Of a stretch of DNA of 64,000 nt, positions 48,256-58,400 are shown piece after piece. The notes under the pieces were generated by a model. The model was not told the DNA's origin. It made no database searches and worked only from the letters and a program-made list of their open reading frames with translations. The translations under genes and the position numbers were made by a program. How positions within the stretch are numbered: the stretch's first letter is position 1; every line of letters begins with the position of its first letter. The stretch covers positions 172,374-236,373 of the forward strand of contig JAIEFE010000018.1 of NCBI GenBank assembly GCA_029067085.1. The letters run 5' to 3'. The DNA comes from Lachnospiraceae bacterium (lineage in GTDB: Bacteria > Bacillota > Clostridia > Lachnospirales > Lachnospiraceae).

Positions 48256-49593
48256 TTACCGTCTCCTGTCAATTCCCGACGCCCTGTAGTACGCCGATTT
48301 ATCTTCGTACATCCGCTTCTCAGCCGCCGCCAGCACGACGTTTATCCCGGTTGCGGTATCATTCTTCCAGTCGGCGCCCACCGCCATATTGACGGAGGAG
48401 TCCGTCATGATTCTTTTCAGCTTCGCAACCCGATCTTGAAAGTCCTGCTCACCAATGCCCGCACAGATTGCCAGAAGTTCATCTCCTCCAATGCGGAACA
48501 GTTCGTAAGCGTCCCCAAAAGCCTCCTTCATACACGCGCAGGCGGATAAAATGAGATGGTCCCCCGCCGCATGTCCCTCCGCGTCGTTCACCCGCTTTAA
48601 GCCCGTAATATCTCCATAGACGATCCCCACGCTCTCATCGGAACGCATATTCTCCGTATACTCCACCATGGCGTAACGGTTTCCGACTTGGGTGAGCTGG
48701 TCCAGATAAGACATCCGCTGCAGATTCCTGACCAGATTCCGCATTTTCAGCAAGGATTCAATGAAATGTCCCATGATCTGCAGCATATTGGAGGTATAGC
48801 TCAAGGCCTCTGCCGGCGGATTATTCACCCCATAAAACCCGATCACCCTGCCGTCATCATATAATGGCACCACCGATATGGAACAGATGTTCTCCTTTTT
48901 GAATATTTCATATAGAAGCGGGGTCATTGTTTTGATATCTTCAATATCTCTGACTGTCACGCACTTGTTTTCTGCAAAGATACGATACCATCCCTCGCAA
49001 ACTTCCGCCGGTACATTCTGCAGATTATCCTTATTCGGGCTCACGCCGCTTGCGACCCACTCGTAGGTGTTATCATCGTTACCCTCCGCATTTTTCTCAA
49101 AAACAAAAGCTTTCTCACCGCCCAATGCCTTTCCCATATATTCTATCGCAATCTTCAAAGAAGTATCCGGGTCGGAGGCCTGCATAGCAGTTCTCAGCGC
49201 TTCGTTGATCAATGCCTCTCTATTCTGATAATCGCGAATGATCTGGTTCTGTTTGGTATCCGCGCTGATATCGACGGCAATCTCTATGCGCAGCCTTCTG
49301 CCATCCATCTCTATCAAGGTGTCCTTCACCAGCGAATGCCTATTATAAACGGGATTGTAATAGCGCCACTCTTTGAACTGTCCCGGAACAAGCTCTTTAT
49401 TATTGCAAATCACACATGGTACCGAGTTGTTCTGCAGCACTTCGTAACACTTTTTTCCCTTAGTTTCTTCTAAAGAGGTAAGTCCGCAGATGGAAAGTGC
49501 CCTTTTATTCATATAGATAAATTCATAGGTGTCCACGTCCGAGACGTAGACCAGTTCATTCATATTTTCAAAAAAATCCCAGATACTTTCCAT
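48256..49593 (-). CDS. Sensor diguanylate cyclase-like protein (PAS + GAF + GGDEF)
   Basis: PAS-like N-terminus 'NELVYVSDVDTYEFIYMNKRAL', GAF-like middle, and 'ELFRIGGDELLAICAG' (GGDEL). Confidence 0.9.
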   Translation of the reverse strand: MESIWDFFENMNELVYVSDVDTYEFIYMNKRALSICGLTSLEETKGKKCYEVLQNNSVPCVICNNKELVPGQFKEWRYYNPVYNRHSLVKDTLIEMDGRRLRIEIAVDISADTKQNQIIRDYQNREALINEALRTAMQASDPDTSLKIAIEYMGKALGGEKAFVFEKNAEGNDDNTYEWVASGVSPNKDNLQNVPAEVCEGWYRIFAENKCVTVRDIEDIKTMTPLLYEIFKKENICSISVVPLYDDGRVIGFYGVNNPPAEALSYTSNMLQIMGHFIESLLKMRNLVRNLQRMSYLDQLTQVGNRYAMVEYTENMRSDESVGIVYGDITGLKRVNDAEGHAAGDHLILSACACMKEAFGDAYELFRIGGDELLAICAGIGEQDFQDRVAKLKRIMTDSSVNMAVGADWKNDTATGINVVLAAAEKRMYEDKSAYYRASGIDRRR

Positions 49594-49748
49594 CTATGTA
49601 TTCCCCCTCAATGGTTTGTCACCTTATTTCAGCCTGCAAATCCAATCAATCAGGCCTTCCGGAAGACAAACGCAGCAGACAGTATAACATGGTACTATTG
49701 TACCATAAAAAGAAAATTAGCGCAAATTGTTATACTTTATTTGCAACA

Positions 49749-51257
49749 CTATTCGCACCGCAGCGCCAAAAGCGCCGTTCCCTCTCTCCCCGGAAGCGTT
49801 ACCTCTATTTTTCCGCTCACTCCCGTCAAAATTGTCTTTCGCGTCATATTCCATACGTCTATGAGCTCGACGTCGTAACGGTGTTCCTCAGACAGATTAA
49901 AATCGGTGACGGCAGCACATTTCCTTTCAAGATATTTTATGTACGCCTTATCTCCCACACATCCGGCATACTCCTTTCCGTTCAGCATGGCGCCTTTTGC
50001 TCTGTCCCACGGAACACCTGCTACCGCCCTCCAAAAATCATTTTCCGCTTTTTCAGGGTTTGCGTTGATTTCATCATATCTCTCCCTTGTAAATTCAAAA
50101 CCGCAATAAGTGACCGGTCCCGGCAACGAATCCATGATATCCTTCAGAAAACCTATGCGTTCGACACTCTTTCCTTTCAATATGCCGCCTCGGGACCACC
50201 ACAGAATATCATCGTCGCTCAGATAAGTTTCTCCATGTGTACAGTATCCGCCCTGCACAGCTGCGATCCAAAACCGGTTAACCATCTCAAACGCTGACAT
50301 ATTGCCCCACTCGTACGCAATATTTCCCTCGTAACAACACTCGTCCACCATTAGAGGCTTGTTGTATTTTCTGATAAAACCGCTCACTTCGTCGCAGCTT
50401 TTGATCTGAAGACATATGTGCGTCGTATCCCTGTTGTCAAAATCCCAAAACTCTATGCAGTTGTGATTGCTCAAAAGATGATGAAATACATCATGTCCGC
50501 CGACAAATTCCGCGATCTCCTCCCACTCCTTTTGCGTGTATTTCATGAGATCAAACTCATTTGCCAGACTCCACCAGACATTCGGAAAGGCAGAAAGACG
50601 CCTGATCAAATAATCGAGATACGTTTTAGCCTCATCGATTTCCATGTCGGCAAAGCCCCACCTGTCATACGGGTGAAACAGGATAAGGTCGCACTGTATT
50701 CCCATATCGTCAAGTTCTTTGATTCTTCTCTCCAACTCATCAAAAAACCGAAAACAGGGTCTCCCCACGTCAAATTTTCCGTCCTCATTTTTCTCAAATG
50801 CAAAAAGCTTGGGCTCATTGTGGTTATAATCATAGTGCTTCGGAAACACGCACATTCTTACTTTGTTGAACGGCGACTTTGACAGCGTCTCCATCGTCCT
50901 GTCAACAAGCTCCTGCTCCTGATGGGTAAGTGCGTATACGGTCGTTCCGAACGGATAAAACCATGTGTCGTCATCATATCGGAAATGCGTACCGCACGCC
51001 CTTACGATTCCATGTGCACCTGCACCGTTTTCTGCGGGTTCGCACACAACGCTGCCCGAAGCCCTCACTTCACCGTTTATCTCATATGTATATTTCCCAC
51101 AGGACGAAGGATAGAACCTTACCTTCACGATATTGTCTTCGGCTGCAAAACCCCTGACAGTCGTTGTTACACCGGATGCATCGGTAAATGCAGCCGTAAC
51201 CTCCCCGAAAGGATCATCGCATGCAAATGACATTTCAAACATTTTATACTGTATCAT
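49749..51257 (-). CDS. Glycoside-hydrolase-like protein (DUF5060 N-terminal + TIM-barrel / DUF5605-like)
   Basis: N-terminal Ig-like 'VRFYPSSCGKYTYEINGEV', 'WFYPFGTTVYALTHQ', 'NVWWSLANEFDLM' (acid/base-like), 'KPLMVDECCYEGN'. Confidence 0.82.
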   Translation of the reverse strand: MIQYKMFEMSFACDDPFGEVTAAFTDASGVTTTVRGFAAEDNIVKVRFYPSSCGKYTYEINGEVRASGSVVCEPAENGAGAHGIVRACGTHFRYDDDTWFYPFGTTVYALTHQEQELVDRTMETLSKSPFNKVRMCVFPKHYDYNHNEPKLFAFEKNEDGKFDVGRPCFRFFDELERRIKELDDMGIQCDLILFHPYDRWGFADMEIDEAKTYLDYLIRRLSAFPNVWWSLANEFDLMKYTQKEWEEIAEFVGGHDVFHHLLSNHNCIEFWDFDNRDTTHICLQIKSCDEVSGFIRKYNKPLMVDECCYEGNIAYEWGNMSAFEMVNRFWIAAVQGGYCTHGETYLSDDDILWWSRGGILKGKSVERIGFLKDIMDSLPGPVTYCGFEFTRERYDEINANPEKAENDFWRAVAGVPWDRAKGAMLNGKEYAGCVGDKAYIKYLERKCAAVTDFNLSEEHRYDVELIDVWNMTRKTILTGVSGKIEVTLPGREGTALLALRCE

Positions 51258-51333
51258 ATGATATTGCTCTCCCCTTATCTCTTTGTAGTATCAGTTTACT
51301 TGATATCATTCACTCTGTCAAAATTTCTATTCC

Positions 51334-51365
51334 GACCAACTATCCTCCACATATGACCGTCTATC
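51334..51365 (+). promoter_or_regulatory. Direct-repeat operator for LytTR regulator
   Basis: GACCAACTATC (51334-51344) and GACCGTCTATC (51355-51365), offset exactly 21 bp, ending 9 bp upstream of the -35. Confidence 0.55.
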
Positions 51366-51374
51366 GAAAATCGA

Positions 51375-51403
51375 TTGAAAGAAACAGCCGCCTCCCCTAT
51401 AAT
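51375..51403 (+). promoter_or_regulatory. Sigma-A promoter of lytTR-DUF3021 operon
   Basis: TTGAAA (51375-51380), 17-bp spacer, TATAAT (51398-51403). Ribosome-binding site aaaggagg before ATG 51429. Confidence 0.8.
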
Positions 51404-51428
51404 GACATCACAGAAAGGAGGATGTGAA

Positions 51429-51869
51429 ATGCAGGTTGAGGTAAAAATCGACGCTTCCTGTCACGAACCGAAGCTGATCATACTGACCGATGCAATGACT
51501 GAAGAAGTCAACAGTCTCATTCAGAAATTATCCGATCATAATCTTCAGATGATTTCCGGCAGCAAAGACGGAAAGATAACAATCTTAGAGCCGGATGACC
51601 TGTTTCGGATTTATGCGGGCAACGGAAGAGTATTCGCTGTGACCGGCAGCGGAGAATACCTGTTACGGCTCAGGCTCTATGAGACGGAGGAACGGTTAAA
51701 TCCGGCTCAGTTTGTCCGTATCTCAAATTCAGAGATCATTAATCTAAAGAAAGTAAAGAACTTCGACTTAAGTTTTACCGGAACGATCTCTGTCGAGCTG
51801 ACAAACGGCACGACAACTTATGTCTCGAGACGATATGTCGCAAAAATCAAAAAAATCTTAGGAATATAA
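51429..51869 (+). CDS. LytTR-family DNA-binding regulator
   Basis: 'LRLRLYETEERLNPAQFVRISNSEIINLKKVKNFDLSFTGTISVELTNGTTTYVSRRYVAKIKKILG'. Start at 51429; the track ORF begins at 51375 inside the promoter. Confidence 0.92.
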   Translation: MQVEVKIDASCHEPKLIILTDAMTEEVNSLIQKLSDHNLQMISGSKDGKITILEPDDLFRIYAGNGRVFAVTGSGEYLLRLRLYETEERLNPAQFVRISNSEIINLKKVKNFDLSFTGTISVELTNGTTTYVSRRYVAKIKKILGI

Positions 51870-51890
51870 ATAATCCGGAATGGAGGAAAA

Positions 51891-52346
51891 ATGAAAAAGA
51901 AGATCATATTACGCAGTCTGTCGGGAATTCCGCTTGGATTGGCTATCGGATATCTGATTACGATCATCATTTCCCTGATATGGGCGAATGGTTATTATGC
52001 TCCCTGCGTGCCCGAATTGGCAGCGATAATGGGAAGCGAGATCAATGCTGTTTTACTGCAGGCGCTTTTATGCGGCATCCTCGGCATGGGATTTGGAGGC
52101 TGCTCCGTCATCTGGGAAATAGAGGATTGGGGCATCGTAAAGCAGACCGGAATTTATTTCCTGATCGTATCGGTCATTATGATGCCGATCGCGTATGTCT
52201 CCTATTGGATGGAACACAGTCTTTCAGGTATTCTGAGTTATTTCGGCACTTTTGTTCTGATCTTTGTCATTGTATGGATGATACAATATGGCAGAGCAAA
52301 ACACAATGTCAAAAAGATGAATGAAAAGATGGAAGATTTTCGCTGA
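51891..52346 (+). CDS. DUF3021 family membrane protein
   Basis: Four hydrophobic helices and GIPLGLAIGYLITIIISL. Directly downstream of a LytTR regulator, as is typical for this family pairing. Confidence 0.85.
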   Translation: MKKKIILRSLSGIPLGLAIGYLITIIISLIWANGYYAPCVPELAAIMGSEINAVLLQALLCGILGMGFGGCSVIWEIEDWGIVKQTGIYFLIVSVIMMPIAYVSYWMEHSLSGILSYFGTFVLIFVIVWMIQYGRAKHNVKKMNEKMEDFR

Positions 52347-52785
52347 TGACACCGCAGCCGATCTTGACACCGGAATTGCCGGATGGCTGTGTGGTGAAAT
52401 CGTCGGGCGCACTGTGAACGATCAGAGAGCGGCCAATGATTTCCGGCAGCTCAAAGCGATCGGTATATACGACACTGTAAGCGTAGCCTTTGCTGCCCAG
52501 AAGAGGAGGCAGATCACCGGCATGGTTAGGATGCGGCAGATTGCCGGGGTTATAATGACTCCCTGTCTTATCAAACGGAAGGGAACAGTCCCCTGTCTCG
52601 TGGATATGCATACCATAGAATTGGCCGTAGGGCGGAATCTTCTCGTATGGAAGACCGGAAACTTCCGTTTCGATCAGTACACCGCCGGAGGAGACCGGAT
52701 AAAAACAAGCGATTCCATGCAGGGAAGGATGATCGGCATTGCCGGTAATTTCAGCGTAAGCACTTGGATGTAAATATTGTCTCAT
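52309..52785 (-). CDS. sodC: Cu/Zn superoxide dismutase family protein
   Basis: 'FYGMHIHETGDC', 'TGSHYNP...HPNHAGDLPPLL', 'GRSLIVHSAPDDF...SGNSGVKIGCGVI'. The metal-ligand His/Asp pattern is retained. No signal peptide from MRQY at 52785. Confidence 0.88.
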   Translation of the reverse strand: MRQYLHPSAYAEITGNADHPSLHGIACFYPVSSGGVLIETEVSGLPYEKIPPYGQFYGMHIHETGDCSLPFDKTGSHYNPGNLPHPNHAGDLPPLLGSKGYAYSVVYTDRFELPEIIGRSLIVHSAPDDFTTQPSGNSGVKIGCGVISENLPSFHSSF

Positions 52786-52921
52786 AACAAATTTCCCACC
52801 TTGATATAGAAGATTTATCACAGTCTCAGATACTGCTTGCGTCTGTGTCTTCTATAATCATATGAAAAACGGCACCATTGGTGCCGCTTTTTCCAAAACA
52901 CGCTGCTTCTCATTTTATTCA

Positions 52922-53839
52922 CTATTCCGAAAAATTTTCTGTAAACACTGCGCGGATCTTCTCCGCATCGGCCAGTCCCTCGGAAAAGGCGGTCGCGCTT
53001 CCCGCCGCCAGTCCCAGTGCAAAAGCGTGGTCATAGTCCTGCCTCTCAAGCCATCCCGCCACAAAGCCCGCCGCCATAGAATCTCCGGCGCCCACACCGT
53101 TTATCAGCGTACCGACAGGAGCGGCCGCCTCATGCACGCTGCCATCCTCCGCCACGAGTACCGCGCCGTCTCCCGCGAGGGACACCAGCACATTCGCCGC
53201 GCCCATTTCGCGCAGTTTATGCGCATAAGGAATCACGGAAGCCCTGTCCGTCAGAGTCACTCCGAAAAGTTCCCCCAGCTCGTGGCAGTTAGGCTTGACT
53301 AAGAACGGATGCAGAGGGAGCGCCTTTTTCAGCTGTTCTCCCGCGGCGTCCACCACGATCAGAACCCCCTGCTGCGTCCGCTCCATCAGTCTGCAATAGC
53401 TGTCTTCCGCCAGAGAAGACGGAATATTTCCCGACAAAAATAATACATCGCCCGCAGAGAGCTCCTGCATCCTTCCACAGAGACGCGAAAACGCCTCCTC
53501 CGGAATTTCCGGTCCCTTTCCGTTGACCTCCGTCCCCTCCACCGTGCTGAGTTTGAAATTGATGCGGGTCAGACCCTTATCCAAGGTGATCAAAGCATTT
53601 TCAATGCCGCGCTCTGTAAGCTGTCTTTTGGCTTCCTCTCCGGTAAAGCCCGCTACAAAGCCAAGTGCCGTGCTTTCCAGACCCAGATTTTTCAGCACCG
53701 TGGAGACGTTGATTCCCTTGCCGCCCACCGTCAGAGCCTCTGACGCGGTGCGGTTGGTGTGGCCCAATCGAAAATTGTCCACTGACACGGTATAATCCAG
53801 AGACGGATTTAGGGTTACGGTATAAATACGGCCCCTCAT
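52922..53839 (-). CDS. fruK: 1-phosphofructokinase-type PfkB-family sugar kinase
   Basis: 'IYTVTLNPSLDYTVSVDNF', 'GGKGINVSTVLKNLG', 'VGTLINGVGAGDSMAAGFVAG' (GAGD). Confidence 0.9.
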   Translation of the reverse strand: MRGRIYTVTLNPSLDYTVSVDNFRLGHTNRTASEALTVGGKGINVSTVLKNLGLESTALGFVAGFTGEEAKRQLTERGIENALITLDKGLTRINFKLSTVEGTEVNGKGPEIPEEAFSRLCGRMQELSAGDVLFLSGNIPSSLAEDSYCRLMERTQQGVLIVVDAAGEQLKKALPLHPFLVKPNCHELGELFGVTLTDRASVIPYAHKLREMGAANVLVSLAGDGAVLVAEDGSVHEAAAPVGTLINGVGAGDSMAAGFVAGWLERQDYDHAFALGLAAGSATAFSEGLADAEKIRAVFTENFSE

Positions 53840-55395
53840 AGCCGATAAATCCCTGCGGAACAGGGCGGCGCCGCAAAGCCACCTGCCGCACCTTCCAACT
53901 TATCCCCTATCATGTAAAGCGCTTCTTTGGGTTTTACACCGACGCTTAAAGGCTGTTTTCTGTCAGAAGGATTGATCACCACCAGCAGTTTTTCATTTTC
54001 GGTTTTCCGAATAAATGCAAGCGGGTAATTCTCTACTTCCAAAAACTCGATCTCGCCGTCATTTCGGAGCGCTTCATGCGACTGTCTAAAGGCGATCAGC
54101 CGTTTCACCTCACTGTAGAGGGATGTTTCGTCCTCTATCTGGGCAGCTACGGTCGGTCTGTCCGCCGCGCTGTCCTGCCGAATATAAAGCATTTCCGGAT
54201 TCGCCGCCGAAAAACCCGCATTCAGGGAAGCATCCCACTGCATCGGAGAGCGCGAACCTGTTCTCTCATAGCCGCCCTCCACAGAATGGATACCCTCCAC
54301 ATAACGCATCCCGATCTCATCGCCGTAGTAGATAAAGGGTGCACCCGGCATGGTCAGCAGAAAGGCGAACGCAATCTTCATCTCTTCGGGCGTGAGACGT
54401 CTCGCCAGTCTCTCCATGTCGTGATTACCCGAAGGGATACAGATCAGACCGCCGCAGGCCTTTGCATAGCTCTCCTGATATTTTTCCCAGAAAACTTTCA
54501 CATCCCCTTTCCCTTTTTTTGCAAACCAGGGATCATCGCAGCGGAAGAGGTCGTTGTAATGGGAAGGCCCGAAGTGAAGCAGGAAATCCATGTGAAAGCC
54601 TCCCGCCAGAGACTTGTCCGGCTCACCCCACTCAGAAACCATCACCGCTTCAGGAAATTCTCTGTCCAGAAATGCTCTGACATCCTGCCACAGTTTGATG
54701 GTGCCCTTCGCGTCCTCGTCATTTTTGACAAGGGAGTGCGCCATATCCACACGGAACCCGTCGCAGCCGGCGCTCAGCCAGAAACGCATCACATCCTTCA
54801 TAGCCTCTCTCGTCGCCAGAGGTCCGGGCGCATCCATGGGCTGCTGCCATTTTTTTTTGGGATCGGGCTTGTAATATCCGTAATTCAACGCAGGCTGATG
54901 CGAAAAGAAATTGACCCCACAGGCGCCTACGCGCTCGGAAATCCCTTTCAGCGCATTCATGCCGTCCGGCTCCTCCCATGTACTGTCCGTCCAGACATAG
55001 CGGTCGGTAAACTCGTTTCGCTCCGCCTTCATGGACTCACGAAACCATCTGTGATTGACCGACGTATGACCGGGCACCAAATCTAAGAGCACATGCATGT
55101 CCCGATTGTGTGCCTCCTTAAAAAGCCGCACCAGATCCTCGTTCGTGCCGTAGCGAGGTGCGACGGTGAGATAATCCTCCACGTCATAACCCGCATCGTA
55201 GAAGGGCGACTTGAAACAGGGATTCAGCCAGAGAGCGTTACAGCCAAGTCCCTTGATGTAATCCAGCTTTTCGATGATACCGTTTAAATCTCCGATCCCG
55301 TCCGCGTTGGTGTCCCGAAAGGACTGCGGATAGATCTCATAAAAGATTGCCGAGTTCAGCCATTGGGGTCTGTTTGTCATAGTAGGTTCCTCCAT
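53836..55395 (-). CDS. GH13 alpha-amylase/alpha-glucosidase family protein
   Basis: 'AIFYEIYPQSFRDTNADGIGDLNGI', 'DLVPGHTSVNHRW', 'GCDGFRVDMAHSL' (nucleophile), 'VMVSEWGEPD', 'SGNHDMERLA'. 4-bp overlap with the fruK-like gene. Confidence 0.93.
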   Translation of the reverse strand: MEEPTMTNRPQWLNSAIFYEIYPQSFRDTNADGIGDLNGIIEKLDYIKGLGCNALWLNPCFKSPFYDAGYDVEDYLTVAPRYGTNEDLVRLFKEAHNRDMHVLLDLVPGHTSVNHRWFRESMKAERNEFTDRYVWTDSTWEEPDGMNALKGISERVGACGVNFFSHQPALNYGYYKPDPKKKWQQPMDAPGPLATREAMKDVMRFWLSAGCDGFRVDMAHSLVKNDEDAKGTIKLWQDVRAFLDREFPEAVMVSEWGEPDKSLAGGFHMDFLLHFGPSHYNDLFRCDDPWFAKKGKGDVKVFWEKYQESYAKACGGLICIPSGNHDMERLARRLTPEEMKIAFAFLLTMPGAPFIYYGDEIGMRYVEGIHSVEGGYERTGSRSPMQWDASLNAGFSAANPEMLYIRQDSAADRPTVAAQIEDETSLYSEVKRLIAFRQSHEALRNDGEIEFLEVENYPLAFIRKTENEKLLVVINPSDRKQPLSVGVKPKEALYMIGDKLEGAAGGFAAPPCSAGIYRL

Positions 55396-55436
55396 TCTGT
55401 CATTTTCTATTTTCTGATTCTACAATATCTTTATTA

Positions 55437-58400
55437 TCACAGCAACAGCTCCTCCATCTTCGCCAGTGCCTCCTCCGTCAGGGAAAGCAGCGTCTCCTCA
55501 TCTTTCTCGATCACGCCGCACTTCTTATAATTGAGGAAAAAGGCGGGACCGGCCTTGGGATCGAAGCGGAGCCTGCCGTTAAATTCGCCGACAAGCAGCG
55601 GAATATTTTCCACCCGGATGGCAGCGTCAGGCAGAAGCGTAAAGCGCACCCTCTCATCCTTCCCCTTCACTTCCGGCATAAAGAGCGCGTGCGCATGAGA
55701 ACGGATCAGCGCGATGCGCAGAAGATTTTCTGCCGACTTCGGAATTTGACCAAATCGGTCAAGAAGTTCCTCCCGCATATCCTCACATTCCCTCTCGTTC
55801 TCTATACCCGCAATTCGCTTATAGATATCCAGCTTCTGCGTCTCATTGACAATGTACTCCGCCGGAATGTAGGCGTCCACATCCAGATCCACAAGGGTAT
55901 TGAAATCCTCCATGACTTCGATCCCTTTCTTCGTCCTGACCGCCTCATTCAACATCTTGCAGTAGAGATCGTACCCCACCGCCTGCATATGCCCATGCTG
56001 GCTCTTCCCCAGAAGGCTGCCCGCGCCGCGGATCTCCAGATCGCGCATGGCGATCTTGAAGCCGCTGCCCAGATCCGTAAATTCGCGGATGGCTTCCAGG
56101 CGTTTTTCCGCCACCTCTTTCAAGACCTTATCCCGCTTATACATGAGAAAGGCATAGGCGGTACGGTTGGAACGCCCCACGCGGCCTCTGAGCTGGTAGA
56201 GCTGGGACAAGCCCATCTGATCGGAATCGTGGATGATCATGGTATTCACGTTGGAAATGTCCAACCCCGTCTCAATGATGGTAGTCGCCACCAGTACGTC
56301 AATCTCACCGTTCACGAAATCGTACATGATGCGTTCCAGTTCCGACTCCTTCATCTGCCCGTGAGCAAAAGCAACGTTGGCCTCGGGAACAAGTTCGCTG
56401 ATCGCTGCCGCCACGTCCGCGATATTATTAACGCGGTTATAGACATAGTAGATCTGTCCCTGCCTTGCAAGCTCCCGGACAATAGCCTCCCTGACCATCT
56501 CTTCATTGTATTCGCAGACAAAGGTCTGGATCGGCAGCCTGTCCTCCGGTGCCTCCTCCAGAACGCTCATATCACGGATTCCCACGAGGCTCATATGGAG
56601 CGTCCGGGGGATAGGTGTGGCAGTCAGCGTAAGCACGTCCACGTTCTCTTTGAGCTTCTTGATCTTCTCCTTATGTGCCACGCCGAAACGCTGCTCTTCG
56701 TCGATGATAAGAAGCCCCAAATCTTTATATTCCACATCTGCAGACAGTACGCGGTGGGTGCCGATCACGATATCCACCATGCCCTTCTTTAAGTCCGCTA
56801 TGGTCTTTTTCTGTTCCGCCGTCGAACGGAAACGGGAGAGCAAGTCGATGCGCACGGGAAAATCCTTCATCCGCTGTACAAAGGTGTGATAATGCTGCTG
56901 TGCAAGGATCGTTGTCGGCACCAGATAGACCACCTGCTTGTTTTCCTGCACAGCCTTGAAGGCGGCCCGGATGGCGATCTCCGTTTTGCCGTAGCCCACA
57001 TCGCCGCAGATCAGGCGGTCCATGATCTTTTCGCTCTCCATATCCTCCTTGGTGGCAGCGATGGCAGCGATCTGATCCTCCGTCTCCTCAAAAGGAAACA
57101 TCTCTTCAAATTCCCGCTGCCAGACCGTGTCCTGCCCATAGCAATAGCCTGTGGACGCCTGTCTTGTCGCATAGAGTTCCACCAGATCGGAAGCCACCTC
57201 CTCCACTGCCGTTCGCACCTTCGACTTGGTTCTCGTCCACTCCTGTGTGCCCAGCTTGTTGAGCTTCGGTTTTGCGCCCGCATCCGCAGAGGCGTATTTC
57301 TGAATCACGTCAAGGCCCGTCGCCAACACATAGAGGACACCGCCGTCACGATAGGATATCTTCATATAGTCCTTGGTGACGTGATCCACCTCCACCTTCT
57401 CGATGCCCTGATAGATGCCCAGACCATGGCTTTCGTGTACCACAAAATCGCCTACCTTAAGGTCATTGAAATCTTGAATCTTCTGCCCCTGATAGACTTT
57501 TTTCTTCTTCTTTTTTTTCTTCTCCGCGCCGAAGATATCGCTTTCCGCGATCACCATAAATTTCAGGAGCGGATACTCAAATCCCTTTTTTACACGGCCG
57601 TAGGCCGTCATCACCTCACCCGGCTGCACCTCGCGCATAGGATCTTCCGTATAGAATGCACTGATCTCCAGTTCCCGCAGATCCTCGGCAAGACGTTTCG
57701 CTCTGGTCCTTGAACCGGAGAGCAACAGAATGCGGTATCCCTTTTTCTTATAAGCCTTCAGATCCTTCACCAGCGCGTCGAAGCTGTTATTATAGGAGGA
57801 GAGGCTTCTCGCCTGTACAGCGTACTTATGATCTGTCTTAACAAGTGGATTCCTGCTCTCCATGGCAGAAAGGCTTACTGTCCGCAAGGCGCCAAGCTTA
57901 GCTGCCGCCTCCGCCGCAGGGTAGAGTACGTCCATCTGTCCGGGCAGACATAAGCCCTTCTCTGCGCGGTGGCTCATGCTCTCCCGAAACTCAAATTCCA
58001 CCGCATCCACGTGTTCTTTGATCCGAAGCGGTTCGTCCAGAAAAACACAACTCTCATCCGGAGAAAGACATGCCAGAAAAGATTCCGGCTTCGGAACAAA
58101 ATAACGTACGTAGCTCTCCAGATTCACAACATTGTAGGAGAGCCCCAGTTCGAGAAGCGTCTCCGAAAGCTCCCTCACCTGTACTTCGATGCGGTGAGCC
58201 TCCTCCGTCTTTCTCTGCTGCCGCAGGACTTCCGCCTGCTTTTTTCCCTCCTCACGGATTCGGGCAAGTCCCTCCGTGAGCTCCTTCCTTGTCAGAACAA
58301 GTTCCGTCGCGGGATAGACCGCCACAGACTCCAGTTTTTCGATGGAACGCTGGCTTAAGACGTCGAAGCTGCGGATGGACTCGATCTCATCCCCCCACAG

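Noticed and set aside
54076-55086. 336-aa plus-strand ORF
   Set aside because: Lies entirely antisense to a clear GH13 gene. Composition is typical of a shadow ORF in the complementary frame, with no recognisable domain.
55689-56792. 367-aa plus-strand ORF
   Set aside because: Antisense to mfd; shadow ORF.
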